Shown here piece after piece: positions 8,594-16,593 of a stretch of 64,000 nucleotides of DNA; within the stretch, counting starts at the first letter, position 1; each line of letters opens with the position of its first letter. The position numbers and the translations under genes are program-made. The DNA lies in the NCBI GenBank assembly GCA_934438175.1, contig CAKSBH010000004.1, forward strand, positions 62,001-126,000, read 5' to 3'. The notes beneath the pieces are model-generated. The model was not told the origin of the DNA and did not search any database. It worked only from the letters and a program-made list of their open reading frames with translations. The stretch comes from an uncultured Eubacteriales bacterium (lineage in GTDB: Bacteria > Bacillota > Clostridia > Oscillospirales > UBA644).

Positions 8594-9419
8594 AATTCAG
8601 GAAGCATTGATTCCCAAAATCGGCGTTGTGACCGACATCCGCATCGACACACCCGATGTCAAAACATTTCGGGTGGTGACGCCGGACGGGAAGAAGCCCT
8701 TTGAGCACAAGCCCGGACAATGCGCCATGCTTTCCGTTCCCGGTGTGGGAGAAGCAATGTTCTCCATTACCTCCTCCCCCACCAATACCGAATTCATGGA
8801 ATTCTCCATCAAAAAGTGCGGCTGTGTCACCCAATGGCTTCACGCCATGGAGGTCGGACAGCAGATTACCATCCGCGGTCCCTACGGACATCCGTTTCCC
8901 GTGGACACGGAGTTTGTCGGAAAAGATCTTCTGTTCATTGCCGGAGGAATCGGACTTGCACCGCTTCGCTCGGTTATCAACTACTGCCGTCATTACCGGG
9001 ATCGTTACGGAAAAATCGACATCGTGTACGGTTCCCGCAGCATGCAGGATCTGGTTGACTATCGGGAGATTGTGGAGGAATGGTCAACGGATGCCGGCGT
9101 CAGCACGCATCTGACCATTGACCGGGAACAGCCGGAATGGAACGGACATGTAGGATTTGTTCCCAATTATGTCAAGGAACTGAACTTCTCCACCGATAAA
9201 ATTGCTGTTCTCTGCGGTCCGCCGATTATGATCAAATTCACGCTTGCCGGATTGCAGGAGCTTGGCTTTGACAAAACGCAGGTGTACACCACCATGGAAC
9301 TTCGGATGAAGTGCGGAATCGGCAAATGCGGCCGATGCAACATCGGAGCCAAATACGTGTGCAAGGACGGTCCGGTCTTCCGCTGTGACGAACTGGACGA
9401 ATTGCCGGATGAATATTGA
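8586..9419 (+). CDS. flxA: FlxA-like NAD(P)H:acceptor oxidoreductase, FAD and [2Fe-2S]
   Basis: This 277-residue protein belongs to the ferredoxin-NADP reductase superfamily (dihydroorotate dehydrogenase PyrK / sulfhydrogenase gamma type). It has an FAD domain with SITSSPT, a nucleotide-binding IAGGIGLAPLRS near residue 120, GPPIM, and a C-terminal [2Fe-2S] site (CGIGKCGRC followed by a fourth Cys). It is the predicted entry point for NADH electrons. The ATG at 8586 has GGAGG 7 nt upstream; a GTG two codons earlier is less well placed. PyrK is excluded by context, since no pyrimidine genes are present. Confidence 0.85.
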   Translation: MAEIQEALIPKIGVVTDIRIDTPDVKTFRVVTPDGKKPFEHKPGQCAMLSVPGVGEAMFSITSSPTNTEFMEFSIKKCGCVTQWLHAMEVGQQITIRGPYGHPFPVDTEFVGKDLLFIAGGIGLAPLRSVINYCRHYRDRYGKIDIVYGSRSMQDLVDYREIVEEWSTDAGVSTHLTIDREQPEWNGHVGFVPNYVKELNFSTDKIAVLCGPPIMIKFTLAGLQELGFDKTQVYTTMELRMKCGIGKCGRCNIGAKYVCKDGPVFRCDELDELPDEY

Positions 9420-9437
9420 TAAGGAGAATCTTGACTT

Positions 9438-10112
9438 ATGGAAAACACGGTAAATATTTATCTGTTCGGGAAACAATATACCGTTCCGGGCAATCTGACC
9501 ATTATGTGCGCCATGGAATATGCCGGATATCAGTTGATTCGCGGCTGCGGCTGCCGTAACGGCTTCTGCGGAGCATGTGCCACCATCTACCGCATCAAAG
9601 GAGACCGGGAACTGAAGACCTGCCTCGCCTGCCAGACGAAGGTCGAAGACAATATGTACATCGCCACCCTGCCGTTCTTCCCGCTTGTAAAACAGGTGTA
9701 CGATATAGAAAAAATCAAACCGGAGCAGCAGATCATGATGCAGTTGTATCCGGAAATCTATGCCTGCGTCGGATGCAATGCCTGCACCAAGAGCTGCACA
9801 CAGGGACTGAATGTGATGCAATACATTGCTTACGCACAACGCGGCGAATTTGACAAATGCGCCGAAGAATCGTTTGACTGTGTGATGTGCGGCGTTTGTT
9901 CCGCCCGCTGCCCTGCCGGGATTTCACATCCGCAGGTTGCCATGCTTGCCCGTCGGCTGAACGGGAAATACCTGGCGCCGAAGTCCGCCCACCTGGAAAA
10001 CCGTGTGCAGGAAATTCAGAACGGTACCTTCCGTGAACTGATGGAAAAACTGATGGAAAAACCGGTGGATGAAATTCGGGAACTGTACAACAACCGCGAG
10101 ATTGAGAAATAA
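9438..10112 (+). CDS. frdB: Fumarate reductase/succinate dehydrogenase-like iron-sulfur subunit
   Basis: The protein is 224 residues. The N-terminal plant-type [2Fe-2S] domain has CRNGFCGAC followed by CLAC. The C-terminal part has two complete ferredoxin-type motifs, CVGCNACTKSC and CVMCGVCSARCP. Classical quinone-linked FrdB carries a 3Fe-4S site in place of the second motif, so this variant looks built for soluble electron transfer, as in thiol:fumarate reductase TfrB. Unlike TfrB it has no CCG domain; HdrB supplies that domain as a separate protein in the same operon. No membrane-anchor subunit is present. Confidence 0.85.
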   Translation: MENTVNIYLFGKQYTVPGNLTIMCAMEYAGYQLIRGCGCRNGFCGACATIYRIKGDRELKTCLACQTKVEDNMYIATLPFFPLVKQVYDIEKIKPEQQIMMQLYPEIYACVGCNACTKSCTQGLNVMQYIAYAQRGEFDKCAEESFDCVMCGVCSARCPAGISHPQVAMLARRLNGKYLAPKSAHLENRVQEIQNGTFRELMEKLMEKPVDEIRELYNNREIEK

Positions 10113-10124
10113 GGAGTGCCGATT

Positions 10125-11723
10125 ATGTACGCAAAAGAATTTGAAGCATCGCTGAAAGCGGTGGAAGCGGCCCGGGCAAAAAACATCGCTTACGAGCCCA
10201 CACGCATGACGGCACAGGAAAAAGAAGATTTGCTTCGTGCCTATCACCCAGATTATAAGAAAAGCGAATTTTCCGAGCTGAAAATCGGTCCGAACAAGGG
10301 AGAATCCGTACCGCATGAGCTTTGCGAAATGCTGCAGGCACACAGCCGCATTAAGGTAACAGACGTCAATCTGAACGACATCCGTTACAATGTGGATGTT
10401 CTGATCATCGGCGGCGGCGGTGCCGGCGCTTCCGCGGCGATTGAAGCCGACAAGGCAGGCGCCAAGGTGATGATCGTAACCAAGCTCCGCATCGGGGATG
10501 CCAACACCATGATGGCAGAAGGCGGTATTCAGGCAGCAGATAAGCCAAACGACTCCCCTGCCATCCATTTCGTGGACGCATATGGCGGCGGTCATTATGC
10601 TGCGAAACGGGATCTGCTTGCAAAACTGGTGTGCGATGCGCCGGAAGCCATCCAGTGGCTGAACGACCTTGGCGTGGAATTCGACAAAGCGCCGGACGGA
10701 ACCATGATCACCACCCATGGCGGCGGAACGTCACGGAAACGCATGCACGCAGCCAAGGATTATTCCGGAGCGGAAATCATGCGGACGCTGCGGGATGAGG
10801 TTCTTAACCGCAACATCCCCGTCGTGGATTTTACGGCAGCAATCGAACTGATTCTTGATGAAAACGGAAAAGCAGCCGGAGCCGTTCTGATGAATATGGA
10901 AACACGGGAACTCATGGTTGCCCGCGCCAAGACCGTGATTCTGGCAACCGGAGGAGCCGGACGAATGCACTATCAGGGCTTCCCCACCTCCAACCACTAT
11001 GGCGCAACAGCGGACGGCCTTGTTCTGGGCTATCGTGTGGGAGCTAAACTGCTGTATCCGGACACCTTGCAGTATCATCCGACCGGTGCGGCTTTCCCGC
11101 AGCAGATTTTCGGTGCGCTGGTAACCGAAAAAGTGCGCTCGCTCGGCGCAAAACTGGTAAACCGTGACGGAGAAGTCTTTATCCATCCGTTGGAAACCCG
11201 CGATGTTGCCGCAGCGGGAATCATCCGGGAATGCTCGGACCACGGCGAAGGCATTGATACCGGCATCGGCAAAGCCGTCTGGCTGGATACGCCGATGATT
11301 GAAGCCATCGGCGGAGAAGGAACCATTGAAAAACGGATTCCTGCCATGATGCGGATGTTCGGAAATTACGGCATTGACATCCGCAAAGAACCGATTCTCG
11401 TCTATCCGACCCTGCATTATCAGAACGGAGGGTTGGATATCCAGGTCAACGGCATGACGCCGAATGTGGAAAATCTGTTTGTAGCAGGCGAAGCGGTTGG
11501 TGGTATTCACGGCAGAAACCGTCTGATGGGCAACTCGCTTCTGGATATCATCGTATTCGGACGCTCCGCCGGACAGAACGCGGCGGAAACCGCAAAACAC
11601 ACCGTTGTCGGAAGACTTACGCTTGACCATATCTCAAAATTCGATCAAGAGAGAAATGCCGCAGGAATTGCGACGGACGCCGTATCTCCGAAACTCTTGC
11701 CCGATTATTCCAACAAACATTGA
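10125..11723 (+). CDS. frdA: Fumarate reductase flavoprotein subunit, soluble type
   Basis: The protein is 532 residues. The FAD-binding IIGGGGAGASAAIEA lies near residue 90. Residues used for fumarate reduction in the family are recognisable: YHPTGA, TRDV, the His in LHYQNGG, and GRNRLMGNSL. The stretch that carries the covalent-FAD His in membrane enzymes (SHT before AEGGI/AQGGI) reads ANT here, so FAD should be non-covalent, as in soluble fumarate reductases and L-aspartate oxidase. The ATG at 10125 follows AAGGAG. L-aspartate oxidase is unlikely because an FrdB-type partner is adjacent and no nad genes are present. It converts fumarate to succinate. Confidence 0.88.
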   Translation: MYAKEFEASLKAVEAARAKNIAYEPTRMTAQEKEDLLRAYHPDYKKSEFSELKIGPNKGESVPHELCEMLQAHSRIKVTDVNLNDIRYNVDVLIIGGGGAGASAAIEADKAGAKVMIVTKLRIGDANTMMAEGGIQAADKPNDSPAIHFVDAYGGGHYAAKRDLLAKLVCDAPEAIQWLNDLGVEFDKAPDGTMITTHGGGTSRKRMHAAKDYSGAEIMRTLRDEVLNRNIPVVDFTAAIELILDENGKAAGAVLMNMETRELMVARAKTVILATGGAGRMHYQGFPTSNHYGATADGLVLGYRVGAKLLYPDTLQYHPTGAAFPQQIFGALVTEKVRSLGAKLVNRDGEVFIHPLETRDVAAAGIIRECSDHGEGIDTGIGKAVWLDTPMIEAIGGEGTIEKRIPAMMRMFGNYGIDIRKEPILVYPTLHYQNGGLDIQVNGMTPNVENLFVAGEAVGGIHGRNRLMGNSLLDIIVFGRSAGQNAAETAKHTVVGRLTLDHISKFDQERNAAGIATDAVSPKLLPDYSNKH

Positions 11724-11739
11724 AAAAGAGGTAAAAACT

Positions 11740-13005
11740 ATGAATTTGTTCGGCGGGGTTGTTCCGGTTTCCGGCATCTCTTTTCTCATGCTGTGCGTAC
11801 TGCTGGTTGCAGCCGTAGGATATGGCTTGGGAAGAATTACCATAAAGGGCGTGAATCTCGGCACGGCAGGTGTCTTTCTTGCGGCACTGCTGTTTGGGTG
11901 TTTTTTCTTTCCTCAACTTGACCAGCAACTTACCGTAAAAACAACCGTGGACGGCATCGTCGCCACGGCAAGCTATGCGGGAAATGCCTTAAAAATCATT
12001 GAAAATTTCGGACTGATTCTCTTCGTCACCGCAGTCGGTTTTATTGCGGGACCGAAATTCTTCGGGAATTTCAAGAAAAACTTCAAATCCTACGTTTTAA
12101 TTGCGGTGGTCATCATTCTTGCGGGTGGGCTTTCTGCGGTTGGCTGCATCTATGCGGGCAGAGCAATGAATCTGGGAGCCAACGAAAACGAGCTGACGGC
12201 GATGGTTGTCGGCTTGCTTTCCGGATCACTGACATCCACCCCTGCCTTTTCCGCGGCCAAAGCAACGGTCTTACCGGAACTTGAGAATGCCGTATCGGTC
12301 GGACACGGAATTGCATACATCTTCGGCGTAATCGGCGTTGTCCTCTTCGTACAGTTGATTCCGAAACTTGTTCATGCCGATATGGATAAGGAACGTGCGC
12401 TGATCTCAACGATGCAAAAGGAAAAAGAGAAAGAAAACACCGGAAAACGGATTAAGCTGGACGACTTTTCTTTTTTGCCGTTTTTCCTTGCGGCGGCAAT
12501 CGGAATCTTTATCGGCTCCATCAAAATTCCGCTTACCGGAAACGGGCTTTCTGGCACTTGCTTCAGTCTGACAACGACCGGAGGATGTCTTTTGATGGCG
12601 CTTCTGTTCGGACATTTCGGGAAAATCGGCTCCATTGATCTCATGCCCTCTGAAAAAACACTTAAGGTTTTCCGAGAACTGGGGCTGATGCTGTTTCTCA
12701 TCGGAGCGGGAATCCCCGGCGGTGCCAAATTTGTGGAATATTTCAACATTTCCTATTTCATTTTCGGCGTGATTATGACCATTGTACCCATGATTGTTGG
12801 TTATTTCTTTGCCAAATATGTGCTCAAGCTTTCGCTTTTCAACAACCTGGGTGCCATCACCGGAGGTATGACCTCCACCCCTGCCCTGGGAACGCTGATT
12901 CACGTTGCCAAAAGCGAAGATGTTGCTTCGGCATATGCGGCAACATATCCCGTTGCCTTGATTTCCGTTGTGCTGGTTTCGCAGTTTCTTGTAATTTTGT
13001 TCTGA
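11740..13005 (+). CDS. AspT/YidE/YbjL-family transporter, candidate succinate/C4-dicarboxylate carrier
   Basis: This 421-residue polytopic membrane protein has about ten hydrophobic segments in two repeated halves. Each half carries the family signature, LLSGSLTSTPAFSAAK near residue 155 and ITGGMTSTPALG near residue 374. A charged cytoplasmic stretch (KEKEKENTGKR) separates them. Characterised relatives are the aspartate:alanine exchanger AspT and the Corynebacterium succinate exporter SucE. At 421 residues it lacks the TrkA-C domains of those longer (about 540 aa) proteins. It sits between fumarate reductase and rex, so succinate export or exchange for aspartate/fumarate is the natural inference; the substrate is not shown by the sequence. 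Confidence 0.8.
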   Translation: MNLFGGVVPVSGISFLMLCVLLVAAVGYGLGRITIKGVNLGTAGVFLAALLFGCFFFPQLDQQLTVKTTVDGIVATASYAGNALKIIENFGLILFVTAVGFIAGPKFFGNFKKNFKSYVLIAVVIILAGGLSAVGCIYAGRAMNLGANENELTAMVVGLLSGSLTSTPAFSAAKATVLPELENAVSVGHGIAYIFGVIGVVLFVQLIPKLVHADMDKERALISTMQKEKEKENTGKRIKLDDFSFLPFFLAAAIGIFIGSIKIPLTGNGLSGTCFSLTTTGGCLLMALLFGHFGKIGSIDLMPSEKTLKVFRELGLMLFLIGAGIPGGAKFVEYFNISYFIFGVIMTIVPMIVGYFFAKYVLKLSLFNNLGAITGGMTSTPALGTLIHVAKSEDVASAYAATYPVALISVVLVSQFLVILF

Positions 13006-13041
13006 GCGTAAAAAAACATTACTTTGACAGGAGGCGGTAGC

Positions 13042-13659
13042 ATGAAACAACCGGATATATCCAAAGCCACCCTCGGACGGATTCCGCTTTATCTGAATTA
13101 TCTGCGGGGAATTCGTCCCTATACCGAAAATATTTCGGCAACCGCTCTTGCCAAAGAGTTGGAACTCGGCGAGGTTCAAGTACGCAAAGACCTCGGCGCC
13201 GTCAGCGGTGCAGGAAGACCGAAAACCGGCTATCGGGTAGAAGAACTGATTTGTGCGCTCAAGGCATTTCTCTACACCGAAAACAGCGAAGATACGGTTT
13301 TGGTCGGAGCCGGAAAACTGGGGCGCGCCCTGCTGGATTACAACGGATTTCTCAGTTACGGCATGGACATTACTGCCGCTTTTGACCAAGCGGTTCAGAC
13401 GGAAGAACGAAGCGCATCCGGAAAGCCGATCTATCCTATGAGCTGTTTTTCGGAATTCTGCAAAAACAGGCACGTCAAAATCGGAATCATCACCGTTCCC
13501 GCATCTCATGCGCAGGAAGTGTGCGATTTGATGCTGCAGAACGGAGTCCGTGCCATCTGGTGCTTTGCACCGTGCATTCTCTCTGTTCCGCCGAATTTCC
13601 CGGTTCAATACGAAAACATGGCTCTCTCTCTTGCGTATCTCAACAAAAAAACAATATAA
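13042..13659 (+). CDS. rex: Redox-sensing transcriptional repressor Rex
   Basis: The protein is 205 residues. The N-terminal winged helix ends in the Rex signature EVQVRKDLGAVSGAG. It is followed by a Rossmann NAD(H) domain with VGAGKLGRALL near residue 95 and by ITVPASHAQEV. Rex binds DNA when the NAD+/NADH ratio is high and releases it on NADH. The ATG at 13042 follows GGAGG at 13030-13034. As the last gene of an operon of NADH-consuming enzymes it probably controls that operon, although no textbook Rex operator is seen in front of it. Confidence 0.93.
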   Translation: MKQPDISKATLGRIPLYLNYLRGIRPYTENISATALAKELELGEVQVRKDLGAVSGAGRPKTGYRVEELICALKAFLYTENSEDTVLVGAGKLGRALLDYNGFLSYGMDITAAFDQAVQTEERSASGKPIYPMSCFSEFCKNRHVKIGIITVPASHAQEVCDLMLQNGVRAIWCFAPCILSVPPNFPVQYENMALSLAYLNKKTI

Positions 13660-13693
13660 AAAATCCGGTAGCACTTTGGTGCTACCGGATTTT
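13660..13693. terminator. Bidirectional terminator between rex and the methyltransferase gene
   Basis: Perfect 15-bp arms (13660-13674 and 13679-13693), reading AAAATCCGGTAGCAC, enclose a TTTG loop. A-rich and T-rich flanks allow it to end both rex (+) and the convergent methyltransferase transcript (-). Confidence 0.92.
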
Positions 13694-13694
13694 C

Positions 13695-14444
13695 TCATTC
13701 TTTAACGGAACGAGTCGCAAGATAACATTCCACGTTCAGCTCATGCAATCTTCCGAATCCGTTTGTGTCTCCAAACAGATCTGTCAGACGGAAGCCCGCC
13801 CGGAGCTGCCCGCCGATCTGATCTTCCACGCTGTGTGAAAACTGCATTCCGGAATCCGATTCCTCCAGTTCCTTGCGAACGGTCTCATCGACCAACGGAT
13901 CAAACGGCATGCGATGAACGATGCGTTCCTCGGCATCATCCACAAGATAGTTCACCTCATTGCCAAGCCCGCAGAGCAGAATTCCGCCTTTTTTCAAAAC
14001 GCGGAAGCATTCCCGGAAAATCGGATCGATCTCACGCACATAACAGTTTGAAACCGGATGCACGATAAGATCAAACGCGTTATCCGCAAACGGAAACGGT
14101 TTTGTCATATCCGCACGGACGGTATGGATTTCATATCCTTCTCTCTCCGCGACTTCCCGTTCCGTCTGCAATTGACGGGGAGAATAGTCCATAACCGTGC
14201 AGATTGCGCCACAGCCGGATAAAATCGGCATCTGCTGGCCGCCGCCACAGGCAAGACCAAGAACGTTTTTTCCGCGCAGGTCGCCAAACCATGCCCGGGG
14301 AACCGGCTTGACCGGCGTGAGAACGATGCTCCATTCTCCACGCTTTGCCGCCTCAAACTGCTCGTGGGTAATGGGCGTTCCCCATTCCCAGCCCTCTTCG
14401 ACCCAACGGTCGATTATTTCTGCATTTTTATCGGTATAAGTCAT
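13695..14444 (-). CDS. Class I SAM-dependent methyltransferase
   Basis: The protein is 249 residues. Motif I is GLACGGGQQ near residue 63, the acidic motif is MDYS, and FDLIVHP and GGILLCG follow, the usual order of a Rossmann-fold methyltransferase (Methyltransf_11 type). The substrate is unknown; the substituted motif I (ACGGGQQ) and the WGTPITHEQF start are typical of a clostridial subgroup without characterised members that I know of. GGAG precedes the ATG. It follows the ttcA-like gene by 37 bp on the same strand and ends at the shared hairpin. Confidence 0.8.
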   Translation of the reverse strand: MTYTDKNAEIIDRWVEEGWEWGTPITHEQFEAAKRGEWSIVLTPVKPVPRAWFGDLRGKNVLGLACGGGQQMPILSGCGAICTVMDYSPRQLQTEREVAEREGYEIHTVRADMTKPFPFADNAFDLIVHPVSNCYVREIDPIFRECFRVLKKGGILLCGLGNEVNYLVDDAEERIVHRMPFDPLVDETVRKELEESDSGMQFSHSVEDQIGGQLRAGFRLTDLFGDTNGFGRLHELNVECYLATRSVKE

Positions 14445-14481
14445 TTCTTCTCCTTTTTATAACGGCTGCAATCCGGACGCT

Positions 14482-15219
14482 TTATGTTTTTCTTCCGCGG
14501 CGGATACCGTCCGTTCCCCACCCATCGACGCCGCTTCGCTGCAGTGCCCCAAACAGCTTCTCGCGGATGTCGGGATATTTCTGTTGCAACTCATCACAAA
14601 GGCGATGCATGGCTGCCCGCTCGGTTTCGCCGTTGGCGGGACAGGTACTCTGAACAAGAGGAATTCCGTTTCTTCGGATAAAAGAACGGATTTCGCCCTC
14701 TTTCATATACAAAAGAGGACGGATTACCGTCACCTGCTTGCGATCCAGAAACGTAACGGGCGAAAAACAGCCGAAACGTCCCTCGTGCACAAGGTTCAGC
14801 AAAAGCGTATCAATCACATCGTCAGCATGGTGCCCCAAAGCAACCTTGTTGCATCCATATTCCAACGCGGCATTATGCAATGCGCCGCGGCGCAGCTTTG
14901 CGCAGAGAGAGCACGGATTCTTTTCCTGTCGCACATCAAAAACGATTCTGCCGATCTGTGTTTCCTTGACATGATATTCAATCTGGCATTGCCGACAAAG
15001 ATCCTGAACTTCCGCAAAACTCATGCCATCCAGTCCGGGATCAATGGAAATGCCAATAACGGTAAACGGTTTGGGATAAAACGAAGCCAAGGCATTCAGC
15101 GAAAGCAGCAATGCCATGGAATCTTTTCCGCCGGAAACGCCGACGGCGATCCGATCTCCGGACTCAATCATATGATAATCCTCCACCGCACGACGGAGAG
15201 GTCCCAGAATTTTTTCCAT
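14482..15219 (-). CDS. ttcA: TtcA-family tRNA thiolation enzyme
   Basis: This 245-residue protein is an adenine-nucleotide alpha-hydrolase of the TtcA/TilS superfamily. It has the PP-loop GVSGGKDSMALL near residue 34, the Cys pair CSLC near residue 109, and GHHADD. TtcA adds sulfur to cytidine 32 of tRNAs via an adenylated intermediate and an iron-sulfur cluster. The ATG at 15219 was chosen over a TTG at 15240 because GAGG lies 8 nt upstream. TtuA-type thiolases share this fold and are an alternative. Confidence 0.85.
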   Translation of the reverse strand: MEKILGPLRRAVEDYHMIESGDRIAVGVSGGKDSMALLLSLNALASFYPKPFTVIGISIDPGLDGMSFAEVQDLCRQCQIEYHVKETQIGRIVFDVRQEKNPCSLCAKLRRGALHNAALEYGCNKVALGHHADDVIDTLLLNLVHEGRFGCFSPVTFLDRKQVTVIRPLLYMKEGEIRSFIRRNGIPLVQSTCPANGETERAAMHRLCDELQQKYPDIREKLFGALQRSGVDGWGTDGIRRGRKT

Positions 15220-15231
15220 ATCTCTTTCCTC

Positions 15232-15273
15232 AAAAAACAAACGCAGAGGGACTTCCCGGAGAAGTTCCTCTGC
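15232..15273 (-). terminator. Hairpin after rplT
   Basis: Arms at 15261-15273 and 15243-15255 (GCAGAGG and ACTTC pairing with GAAGT and CCTCTGC, one mismatch between) are followed on the minus strand by GTTTGTTTTTT. It ends the infC-rpmI-rplT transcript or attenuates read-through into ttcA, whose ribosome site begins right after the T run. Confidence 0.75.
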
Positions 15274-15290
15274 AAATGCTGTTTCGTTTG

Positions 15291-15644
15291 TCAGTTTGCG
15301 GCTTTTGCCTTCTCGACCAAAGCGGCAAATGCGGCTTTATCGGAAACGGCAAGTTCGGCAAGAACTTTGCGGTTCAGGTCGATGCCGGCTTTCTTCAGAC
15401 CGTTGATGAAACGGGAATAATTGATGCCGTTGACCTTGGCTTCTGCGGAAATACGGGTAATCCACAGAGCACGGTAATCTCTCTTTTTGAGTTTTCTGCC
15501 CACGAATGCGTAAGACAGAGATTTCATGACTGCCTGATTTGCCGTACGATACAGTTTGGATTTACCGCCGAAATATCCTTTGGCAAGTTTCAGAATCTTT
15601 TTATGTTTTTTGCGCGTCATCATTGCGCCTTTTACTCGAGCCAT
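15291..15644 (-). CDS. rplT: Ribosomal protein L20
   Basis: The protein is 117 residues with the canonical L20 sequence (MARVKGAMMTRKKHKKILK, GYFGGKSKLYR, RDYRALWI). It is a large-subunit assembly protein that also binds the leader of its own operon and represses it. It comes third in infC-rpmI-rplT, 19 bp after rpmI, with GGAGG upstream. Confidence 0.98.
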   Translation of the reverse strand: MARVKGAMMTRKKHKKILKLAKGYFGGKSKLYRTANQAVMKSLSYAFVGRKLKKRDYRALWITRISAEAKVNGINYSRFINGLKKAGIDLNRKVLAELAVSDKAAFAALVEKAKAAN

Positions 15645-15663
15645 CTTCTTTTTCCTCCTTCAA

Positions 15664-15861
15664 TTACGCGTACGGAAGCAGTTTTTTGACCGTGGGCGTG
15701 TTAGCGGAACCGAGATAGCCGGGCTTACGCAGACCTCTCTTGTACTTACGGTCATGTCTTGTAAGAATGTGTCTTCTGTTCATGTGCGTGATTTTGACTT
15801 TGCCGCTTTTGGTAACCTTGAATCTCTTCGCAGCACCCTTATGTGTCTTGAGTTTCGGCAT
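15664..15861 (-). CDS. rpmI: Ribosomal protein L35
   Basis: The protein is 65 residues with the canonical L35 pattern (MPKLKTHKGAAKRFK, then NRRHILTRH). The ATG at 15861 with AAGGAGAT upstream gives the standard length; the open frame extends upstream without meaning. It lies 28 bp after infC. Confidence 0.98.
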   Translation of the reverse strand: MPKLKTHKGAAKRFKVTKSGKVKITHMNRRHILTRHDRKYKRGLRKPGYLGSANTPTVKKLLPYA

Positions 15862-15889
15862 CTTAAATATCTCCTTTTTATAAAACTCT

Positions 15890-16429
15890 TTATTTGTCTT
15901 TGTCCGCCTTATCCTTGTCGGGTTTGGGAACAACGATCATCAAAATATTTCTGCCATCCTGTTTGGGCGATTTCTCTACCGTACCGAGTTCCGCAAGAGA
16001 AGCGGCAAACCGGTTCATCAGGGCAATCCCCATTTCCGGACGCTGAATCTCACGGCTGCGCAACCGCATGGTAACCTTCACCTTATTGCCGGCATTCAGG
16101 AACCGCATGGCATGGTTGAGTTTTGTCTGAATGTCATGCTCGTCAATGTTGACATGCAACTGAATTTCCTTGAGAACAACGACCTTCTGATTTTTGCGGG
16201 CATCCTTTTCCCGTTTTGTCTGCTCAAAATAGAACTTGCTGTAGTCCATGATTTTGCAAACAGGAGGAACTGCCTGCGGAGCGATCTTGACCAGGTCGTA
16301 TCCCCGCTCATGCGCAACACGCATTGCCTCTTTTGAAGAAAAGATACCCATCTGGGCACCGTCCTCTCCAATCAACCGCACCTGCGGGTCACGGATTTCT
16401 TCATTCTTCTGAATGTCTTTACTGTTGAT
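15890..16429 (-). CDS. infC: Translation initiation factor IF-3 with an AUC start
   Basis: The protein is 179 residues if it starts at the ATC at 16429-16427. Reading from there gives INSKDIQKNEEIRDPQVRLI, the usual IF-3 N-terminus, and GGAGGTG lies 7 nt upstream. The first conventional start, a GTG at 16381, would cut off the conserved beginning and has no ribosome site. IF-3 genes commonly use AUU-type starts so that IF-3 represses its own translation. IF-3 C-terminal motifs are present (RPEMG, VEKSPKQDGRNILMIV). Confidence 0.93.
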   Translation of the reverse strand: MNSKDIQKNEEIRDPQVRLIGEDGAQMGIFSSKEAMRVAHERGYDLVKIAPQAVPPVCKIMDYSKFYFEQTKREKDARKNQKVVVLKEIQLHVNIDEHDIQTKLNHAMRFLNAGNKVKVTMRLRSREIQRPEMGIALMNRFAASLAELGTVEKSPKQDGRNILMIVVPKPDKDKADKDK

Positions 16430-16555
16430 GGGAAAACACCTCCGAAATCAAAAAAACGGTGTCGGACAATATCCGACACCGCAATGAGCTCAAACGAACT
16501 ATTGACCTTGCAGCGCAAGCCGCAGTGGTGAGGACACGTCCTTCTTCATTTTACC
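16430..16555 (-). promoter_or_regulatory. L20-type attenuator leader of infC-rpmI-rplT
   Basis: The transcript from the promoter at 16561-16589 has a leader of about 125 nt. It ends in an intrinsic terminator: arms 16472-16481 and 16457-16466 (CGGTGTCGGA pairing with TCCGACACCG), then seven Ts, placed 20-30 nt before the infC ribosome site. Firmicute infC leaders terminate early when L20 binds; position and terminator fit that mechanism. The L20-binding fold itself was not modelled. Confidence 0.75.
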
Positions 16556-16560
16556 GAAAC

Positions 16561-16589
16561 AGTATACCATAAAGCGCACGGTTTGTCAA
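16561..16589 (-). promoter_or_regulatory. infC operon promoter
   Basis: The -35 is TTGACA (16589-16584) and the extended -10 is TGGTATACT (TATACT 16566-16561), with a 17-bp spacer. The -35 lies five bases past the stop codon of the upstream LRR gene. Confidence 0.9.
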
Positions 16590-16593
16590 GAGG

